From NCBI GenBank assembly GCA_030848705.1, contig JAUIZM010000156.1:1-64000 (forward strand): a DNA stretch of 64,000 bases, written 5' to 3'. This stretch comes from Heracleum sosnowskyi. Lineage: Eukaryota > Streptophyta > Magnoliopsida > Apiales > Apiaceae. Shown in pieces: positions 57,173-64,000 of this stretch; the stretch's first letter is position 1, and every line of letters begins with the position of its first letter. The notes under the pieces were generated by a model that saw nothing but the letters and a program-made list of their open reading frames with translations, was not told the DNA's origin and did no database searches. Position numbers and translations under genes: made by a program.

Positions 57173-58684
57173 CACGTGACAAAACAAATCGGAAGAAAAA
57201 TTTCGGGAACCTCGTTTTTTGAGCGGGTGAAAATGCCAGTGAAACCAGTTTTTGGCCAAAAAGTGGGTTTTTTTCCCATTTTCGGGGGTCGAAAAAACCC
57301 ATTTCCGGAAATGAAATTTCGCGTTTTTTGGTCCGTACGTCCATTTTTTACCTCTATTTTAGTACGTGACAAAAAAAATCGGAAGAAAAATGTAGGGAAC
57401 CTCGTTTTTTGAGCGCGTTAAAATGCCAGTGAAACCAGTTTTGGGCCAAAAAGTGGGTTTTTTCCCATTTTCGGGGGTCGAAAAAACCCATTTCCGGAAA
57501 TGAAATTTCACGTTTTTTGGTCCGTACGTCCATTTTGTACCTCTATTTTAGCACGTGACAAAAAAAATCGGAAGAAAAATGTCGAGAACCTCGTTTTTTG
57601 AGCGCGTGAAAATGCAAGTGAAACCATTTTTGGGCCAAAAAGTGGGTTTTTTCCCATTTTCGGGGGTCGAAAAAACCCATTTCCGGAAATGAAATTTCGC
57701 TTTTTTTGGTCCGTACGTCCATTTTGTACCTCTATTTTAGCACGGGACAAAAAAAATCGGAAGAAAAATGTCGGGAACCTCGTTTTTTGAGCGGGTGAAA
57801 ATGCCAGTGAAACCAGTTTTTGGCCAAAAAGTGGGTTTTTTCCCATTTTCGGGGGTCGAAAAAACCCATTTCCGGAAATGAAATTTGGTGTTTTTTGGTC
57901 CGTACGTCCATTTTTTACTTCTATTTTAGCACGTGACAAAAAAATCGGAAGAAAAATGTCGGGAACCTCGTTTTTTGAGCGCGTGAAAATGCCAGTGGAA
58001 CCAGTTTTTGGCCAAAAAGTGGGTTTTTGCCCATTTTCGGGGGTCGAAAAAACCCATTTCCACAAATGAAATTTCGCGTTTTTTCGTCCGTACGTCCATT
58101 TTTTACCTCTATTTTAGCACGTGACAAAAAAAATCGGAAGAAAAATGTCGGGAACCTCGTTTTTTGAGCGCGTGAAAATGCCAGTGAAACCATTTTTGGG
58201 CCAAAAAGTGGGTTTTTGCCCATTTTCGGGGGTCGAAAAAACCCATTTCCGGAAATGAAATTTCACTTTTTTTGGTCCGTACATCCATTTTGTACCTCTA
58301 TTTTAGCACGTGACAAAAAAAATCGGAATAAAAACATCGGGAACCTCGTTTTTTGAGCGGGTGAAAATGCCAGTGAAACCAGTTTTTGGCCAAAAAGTGG
58401 GTTTTTTCCCATTTTCGGGGGTCGAAAAAACCCATTTCCGGAAATGAAATTTGGCGTTTTTTGGTCCGTACGTCCATTTTGTACCTCTATTTTAGCACGT
58501 GACAAAAAAAATCGGAATAAAAATGTCGGGAACCTCGTTTTTTGAGCGCGTGAAAATGCCAGTGAAACCAATTTTGGGCCAAAAAGTGGGTTTTTTCCCA
58601 TTTTCGGGGGTCGAAAAAACCCATTTCCGGAAATGAAATTTCACTTTTTTTGGTCTGTACGTCCATTTTGTACCTCTATTTTAG
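57173..58684 (+). repeat. Octamer R5-R8, R1-R4, variant form, copy 2 (1,512 bp)
   Basis: It matches 52,824-54,336 marker for marker. A private GGTG tail in R8 (near 57,887) is shared with the third copy at 61,666, which places copies 2 and 3 as the more recent pair. Confidence 0.9.
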
Positions 58685-60384
58685 CACGTGACAAAACAAA
58701 CCGGAAGAAAAATTTCGGGAACCTCGTTTTTTGAGCGGGTGAAAATGCCAGTGAAACCAGTTTTTGGCCAAAAAGTGGGTTTTTTTTCCCATTTTCGGGG
58801 GTCGAAAAAACCCATTTCCGGAAATGAAATTTCGCGTTTTTTGGTCCGTACGTCCATTTTTTACCTCTATTTTAGTACGTGACAAAAAAAATCGGAAGAA
58901 AAATGTAGGGAACCTCGTTTTTTGAGCGCGTTAAAATACCAGTGAAACCAGTTTTGGGCCAAAAAGTGGGTTTTTTCCCATTTTCGGGGGTCGAAAAAAC
59001 CCATTTCTGGAAATGAAATTTCGCGTTTTTTGGTCCGTACGTCCATTTTGTACCTCTATTTTAGCACGTGACAAAAAAAATCGGAAGAAAAATGTCGGGA
59101 ACCTCGTTTTTTGAGCGCGTGAAAATGCCAGTGAAACCATTTTTGGGCCAAAAAGTGGGTTTTTTCCCATTTTCGGGGGTCGAAAAAACCCATTTCCGGA
59201 AATGAAATTTCGCTTTTTTTGGTCCGTACGTCCATTTTGTACCTCTATTTTAGCACGTGACAAAAAAAATCGGAAGAAAAATGTCGGGAACCTCATTTTT
59301 TGAGCGGGTGAAAATGCCAGTGAAACCAGTTTTTGGCCAAAAAGTGGGTTTTTTCCCATTTTCGGGGGTCGAAAAAACCCATTTCCGGAAATGAAATTTG
59401 GCGTTTTTTGGTCCGTACGTCCATTTTTTACCTCTATTTTAGCACGTGACAAAAAAATCGGAAGAAAAATGTCGGGAACCTCGTTTTTTGAGCGCGTGAA
59501 AATGCCAGTGGACCCAGTTTTTGGCCAAAAAGTGGGTTTTTGCCCATTTTCGGGGGTCAAAAAAACCCATTTCCGGAAATGAAATTTCGCGTTTTTTCGT
59601 CCGTACGTCCATTTTGTACCTCTATTTTAGCACGTGACAAAAAAAATCGGAAGAAAAATGTCGGGAACCTCGTTTTTTGAGCGCGTGAAAATGCCAGTGA
59701 AACCATTGTTGGGCCAAAAAGTGGGTTTTTGCCCATTTTCGGGGGTCGAAAAAACCCATTTCCCGAAATGAAATTTCGCTTTTTTTGGTCCGTACGTCCA
59801 TTTTGTACCTCTATTTTAGCACGTGACAAAAAAATCGGAATAAAAACGTCGGGAACCTCGTTTTTTGAGCGGGTGAAAGTGCCACTGAAACCAGTTTTTG
59901 GCCAAAAAGTGGGTTTTTTCCCATTTTCGGAGGTCGAAAAAACCCATTTCCGGAAATGAAATTTGGCTTTTTTTGGTCTGTACGTCCATTTTTTACCTCT
60001 ATTTTAGCACGTGACAAAAAAATCGAAAGAAAAATGTCGGGAACCTCATTTTTTGAGCGTGTGAAAATGCCAGTGAAACCAGTTTTTGGCCAAAAAGTGG
60101 GTTTTTGCCCATTTTCGGGGGTCGAAAAAACCCATTTCCGGAAATGAAATTTCGTGTTTTTTGGTCCGTACGTCCATTTTGTACCTCTATTTTAGCACGT
60201 GACAAAAAAAATCGGAAGAAAAATGTGGGGAACCTCGTTTTTTGAGCGCGTGAAAATGCTAGTGAAACCAATTTTGGGCCAAAAAGTGGGTTTTTTCCCA
60301 TTTTCGGGGGTCGAAAAAACCCATTTCCGGAAATGAAATTTCACTTTTTTTGGTCCGTACGTCCATTTTGTACCTCTATTTTAG
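58685..60384 (+). repeat. Nine-monomer R-related run
   Basis: R5, R6 (with AAAATACCAG and CATTTCTGG), R7, R8 (CCTCA) and R1 (GTGGACCC, GGTCAAAAAAACC) are followed by four less regular monomers: CCATTGTTGGG with TCCCGAAATG; AATAAAAACG with GCCACTG, CGGAGGTCG and GGCT tail; CGAAAG with GAGCGTGTG and CGTG tail; and GTGGGG with GCTAGTG and CCAATTTT. Confidence 0.8.
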
Positions 60385-60573
60385 CACGTGACAAAACAAA
60401 TCGGAAGAAAAATGTCGGGAACCTCATTTTTTGAGCGGGTGAAAATGCCAGTGAAATGAGTTTTGGGCCAAAAATTGGGTTTTTTTCCCATTTCGGGGGT
60501 CGAAATAATCCATTTCCGGAAATGAAATTTCGCGTTTTTTGGTCCGTACGTCCATTTTGTACCTCTATTTTAG
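60385..60573 (+). repeat. Most divergent monomer seen in the window
   Basis: This ACAAAACAAA-type monomer has several private changes close together: GTGAAATGAG in place of GTGAAACCAG, AAAATTGGG, CCCATTTCGGG (one T short) and CGAAATAATCCATTT, which breaks the hairpin arm. It sits at the junction between two copies of the 3,779-bp repeat. Confidence 0.85.
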
Positions 60574-63500
60574 CACGTGACAAAAAAAATCGGAAGAAAA
60601 ATGTCGGGAACCTCGTTTTTTGAGCGGGTGAAAATGCGAGTGAAACCATTTTTGGGCCAAAAAGTGGGTTTTTTCCCATTTTCGGGGGTCGAAAAAACCC
60701 ATTTCCGGAAATGAAATTTTGCTTTTTTTGGTCCGTACGTCCATTTTGTACCTCTATTTTAGCACGTGACAAAAAAAATCGGAAGAAAAATGTCGGGAAC
60801 CTCATTTTTTGAGCGGGTGAAAATGCCAGTGAAACCAGTTTTTGGCCAAAAAGTGGGTTTTTGCCCATTTTCGGGGGTCGAAAAAACCCATTTCCGGAAT
60901 TGAAATTTCACTTTTTTTGGTCCGTACGTCCATTTTGTACCTCTATTTTAGCACGTGACAAAACAAATCGGAAGAAAAATTTCGGGAACCTCGTTTTTTG
61001 AGCGGGTGAAAATGCCAGTGAAACCAGTTTTTGGCCAAAAAGTGGGTTTTTTTCCCATTTTCGGGGGTCGAAAAAACCCATTTCCGGAAATGAAATTTCG
61101 CGTTTTTTGGTCCGTACGTCCATTTTTTACCTCTATTTTAGTACGTGACAAAAAAAATCGGAAGAAAAATGTAGGGAACCTCGTTTTTTGAGCGCGTTAA
61201 AATGCCAGTGAAACCAGTTTTGGGCCAAAAAGTGGGTTTTTTCCCATTTTCGGGGGTCGAAAAAACCCATTTCCGGAAATGAAATTTCGCGTTTTTTGGT
61301 CCGTACGTCCATTTTGTACCTCTATTTTAGCACGTGACAAAAAAAATCGGAAGAAAAATGTCGAGAACCTCGTTTTTTGAGCGCGTGAAAATGCAAGTGA
61401 AACCATTTTTGGGCCAAAAAGTGGGTTTTTTCCCATTTTCGGGGGTCGAAAAAACCCATTTCCGGAAATGAAATTTCGCTTTTTTTGGTCCGTACGTCCA
61501 TTTTGTACCTCTATTTTAGCACGGGACAAAAAAAATCGGAAGAAAAATGTCGGGAACCTCGTTTTTTGAGCGGGTGAAAATGCCAGTGAAACCAGTTTTT
61601 GGCCAAAAAGTGGGTTTTTTCCCATTTTCGGGGGTCGAAAAAACCCATTTCCGGAAATGAAATTTGGTGTTTTTTGGTCCGTACGTCCATTTTTTACTTC
61701 TATTTTAGCACGTGACAAAAAAATCGGAAGAAAAATGTCGGGAACCTCGTTTTTTGAGCGCGTGAAAATGCCAGTGGAACCAGTTTTTGGCCAAAAAGTG
61801 GGTTTTTGCCCATTTTCGGGGGTCGAAAAAACCCATTTCCACAAATGAAATTTCGCGTTTTTTCGTCCGTACGTCCATTTTTTACCTCTATTTTAGCACG
61901 TGACAAAAAAAATCGGAAGAAAAATGTCGGGAACCTCGTTTTTTGAGCGCGTGAAAATGCCAGTGAAACCATTTTTGGGCCAAAAAGTGGGTTTTTGCCC
62001 ATTTTCGGGGGTCGAAAAAACCCATTTCCGGAAATGAAATTTCACTTTTTTTGGTCCGTACATCCATTTTGTACCTCTATTTTAGCACGTGACAAAAAAA
62101 ATCGGAATAAAAACATCGGGAACCTCGTTTTTTGAGCGGGTGAAAATGCCAGTGAAACCAGTTTTTGGCCAAAAAGTGGGTTTTTTCCCATTTTCGGGGG
62201 TCGAAAAAACCCATTTCCGGAAATGAAATTTGGCGTTTTTTGGTCCGTACGTCCATTTTGTACCTCTATTTTAGCACGTGACAAAAAAAATCGGAATAAA
62301 AATGTCGGGAACCTCGTTTTTTGAGCGCGTGAAAATGCCAGTGAAACCAATTTTGGGCCAAAAAGTGGGTTTTTTCCCATTTTCGGGGGTCGAAAAAACC
62401 CATTTCCGGAAATGAAATTTCACTTTTTTTGGTCTGTACGTCCATTTTGTACCTCTATTTTAGCACGTGACAAAACAAACCGGAAGAAAAATTTCGGGAA
62501 CCTCGTTTTTTGAGCGGGTGAAAATGCCAGTGAAACCAGTTTTTGGCCAAAAAGTGGGTTTTTTTTCCCATTTTCGGGGGTCGAAAAAACCCATTTCCGG
62601 AAATGAAATTTCGCGTTTTTTGGTCCGTACGTCCATTTTTTACCTCTATTTTAGTACGTGACAAAAAAAATCGGAAGAAAAATGTAGGGAACCTCGTTTT
62701 TTGAGCGCGTTAAAATACCAGTGAAACCAGTTTTGGGCCAAAAAGTGGGTTTTTTCCCATTTTCGGGGGTCGAAAAAACCCATTTCTGGAAATGAAATTT
62801 CGCGTTTTTTGGTCCGTACGTCCATTTTGTACCTCTATTTTAGCACGTGACAAAAAAAATCGGAAGAAAAATGTCGGGAACCTCGTTTTTTGAGCGCGTG
62901 AAAATGCCAGTGAAACCATTTTTGGGCCAAAAAGTGGGTTTTTTCCCATTTTCGGGGGTCGAAAAAACCCATTTCCGGAAATGAAATTTCGCTTTTTTTG
63001 GTCCGTACGTCCATTTTGTACCTCTATTTTAGCACGTGACAAAAAAAATCGGAAGAAAAATGTCGGGAACCTCATTTTTTGAGCGGGTGAAAATGCCAGT
63101 GAAACCAGTTTTTGGCCAAAAAGTGGGTTTTTTCCCATTTTCGGGGGTCGAAAAAACCCATTTCCGGAAATGAAATTTGGCGTTTTTTGGTCCGTACGTC
63201 CATTTTTTACCTCTATTTTAGCACGTGACAAAAAAATCGGAAGAAAAATGTCGGGAACCTCGTTTTTTGAGCGCGTGAAAATGCCAGTGGACCCAGTTTT
63301 TGGCCAAAAAGTGGGTTTTTGCCCATTTTCGGGGGTCAAAAAAACCTATTTCCGGAAATGAAATTTCGCGTTTTTTCGTCCGTACGTCCATTTTGTACCT
63401 CTATTTTAGCACGTGACAAAAAAAATCGGAAGAAAAATGTCGGGAACCTCGTTTTTTGAGCGCGTGAAAATGCCAGTGAAACCATTGTTGGGCCAAAAAG

Positions 63501-64000
63501 TGGGTTTTTGCCCATTTTCGGGGGTCGAAAAAACCCATTTCCCGAAATGAAATTTCGCTTTTTTTGGTCCGTACGTCCATTTTGTACCTCTATTTTAGCA
63601 CGTGACAAAAAAATCGGAATAAAAACGTCGGGAACCTCGTTTTTTGAGCGGGTGAAAGTGCCACTGAAACCAGTTTTTGGCCAAAAAGTGGGTTTTTTCC
63701 CATTTTCGGAGGTCGAAAAAACCCATTTCCGGAAATGAAATTTGGCTTTTTTTGGTCTGTACGTCCATTTTTTACCTCTATTTTAGCACGTGACAAAAAA
63801 ATCGAAAGAAAAATGTCGGGAACCTCATTTTTTGAGCGTGTGAAAATGCCAGTGAAACCAGTTTTTGGCCAAAAAGTGGGTTTTTGCCCATTTTCGGGGG
63901 TCGAAAAAACCCATTTCCGGAAATGAAATTTCGTGTTTTTTGGTCCGTACGTCCATTTTGTACCTCTATTTTAGCACGTGACAAAAAAAATCGGAAGAAA
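60574..64000 (+). repeat. Second copy of 3,779-bp tandem unit (cut by window end)
   Basis: The stretch repeats 56,795-60,221 at an offset of 3,779 bp (20 monomers). By inspection I found two substitutions over 3.4 kb: A57510 versus G61289 and C59568 versus T63347. It contains P5, the P6 hybrid, the variant octamer (from about 60,952) and the irregular R-related run, and is still continuing at the window edge. Confidence 0.9.

Larger units (their letters stand above)
1..64000. repeat. Satellite DNA array, ~189-bp monomer, about 338 copies
   Basis: The window is a continuous head-to-tail tandem array. CACGTG recurs every 188-192 bp from 107 to 63,975, which gives about 338 full monomers plus a partial one at each end. 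All monomers lie in the same orientation and no other sequence interrupts them. Neighbouring monomers differ at a limited set of diagnostic sites, while copies several kilobases apart can be nearly identical; this is the signature of higher-order repeats homogenised by unequal exchange or gene conversion. A length of 189 bp is within the range common for centromeric and heterochromatic satellites, but centromere function is inferred only. I do not recognise the family. No gene, RNA gene, transposon or origin could be supported anywhere in the window. Confidence 0.98.

Noticed and set aside
1..64000. Many open reading frames of 60-303 codons on both strands
   Set aside because: They are the same repeat translated over and over, overlap each other on opposite strands, lack any recognisable domain and break whenever a monomer is not 189 bp. 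The period of 63 codons explains them.
1..64000. CRISPR array
   Set aside because: The regular spacing is that of whole 189-bp repeats. There are no unique spacers between short identical repeats and no cas genes.
1..64000. Telomeric or subtelomeric repeats, rDNA spacer
   Set aside because: No TTAGGG, TTTAGGG or TTAGG runs and no rRNA coding sequence are present.
1..64000. Transposon or retroelement insertion within the array
   Set aside because: CACGTG spacing never departs from one monomer by more than a few bases, so there is no room for an insertion; no target-site duplications or terminal repeats are seen.

Overview
The whole 64 kb window is one uninterrupted tandem satellite array. 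I see no credible protein-coding gene, tRNA, rRNA, transposon insertion or unique sequence in it. The monomer is about 189 bp. From the first CACGTG (position 107) to the last (63,975) there are about 338 monomers, averaging 188.96 bp, all head to tail on the same strand. Single copies are 188-192 bp, mostly because of homopolymer length changes. An array this long and homogeneous points to a eukaryotic nuclear genome, in centromeric, pericentromeric or other heterochromatin, probably from a long-read assembly. I do not recognise the satellite family and cannot name the organism. The monomer carries about 13 CpG per 189 bp (hand count), so the array is not CpG-depleted overall, although many variant sites are CpG transitions.

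Every monomer has the same architecture, read from CACGTG: an A-tract; a core with a T6 tract and a GCGCGTG or GCGGGTG element; an inverted repeat around GGCC; a GGGTTTTTT / AAAAAACCC hairpin arm pair; a 14-bp perfect palindrome centred on CCGG; a variable tail element; CGTACG; and a CTCTATTTTAG stretch leading to the next CACGTG. I phase monomers at CACGTG and name classes by diagnostic variants.

The classes are arranged in higher-order repeats (HORs) that change along the window. (1) 1-18.1 kb: a ten-monomer block B (about 1,886 bp, five copies, some truncated), a tetramer C (755 bp, six copies plus one stray monomer), a four-monomer block D and a seven-monomer block E. The order B-C-C-C-D occurs twice, 11.3-11.5 kb apart. 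(2) 18.4-21.3 kb: three pentamers (944-946 bp). (3) 22.2-26.6 kb: an octamer R1-R8 (1,512 bp) and shortened derivatives made through hybrid monomers. (4) 26.6-52.8 kb: a six-class set P1-P6 (hexamer about 1,134 bp) interleaved with tetramers, pentamers and longer composites formed by dropping or swapping classes, plus two extra classes Q1 and Q2. (5) 52.8-64 kb: octamer R returns, inside overlapping tandem duplications of 4.35 kb and 3.78 kb.

The picture is repeated unequal exchange in register with the 189-bp monomer. Several hybrid monomers mark the crossover points. Two stretches (about 6.5-9.1 kb and 50.7-53.2 kb) carry many small indels missing from their near-identical copies and may be poorly polished sequence.
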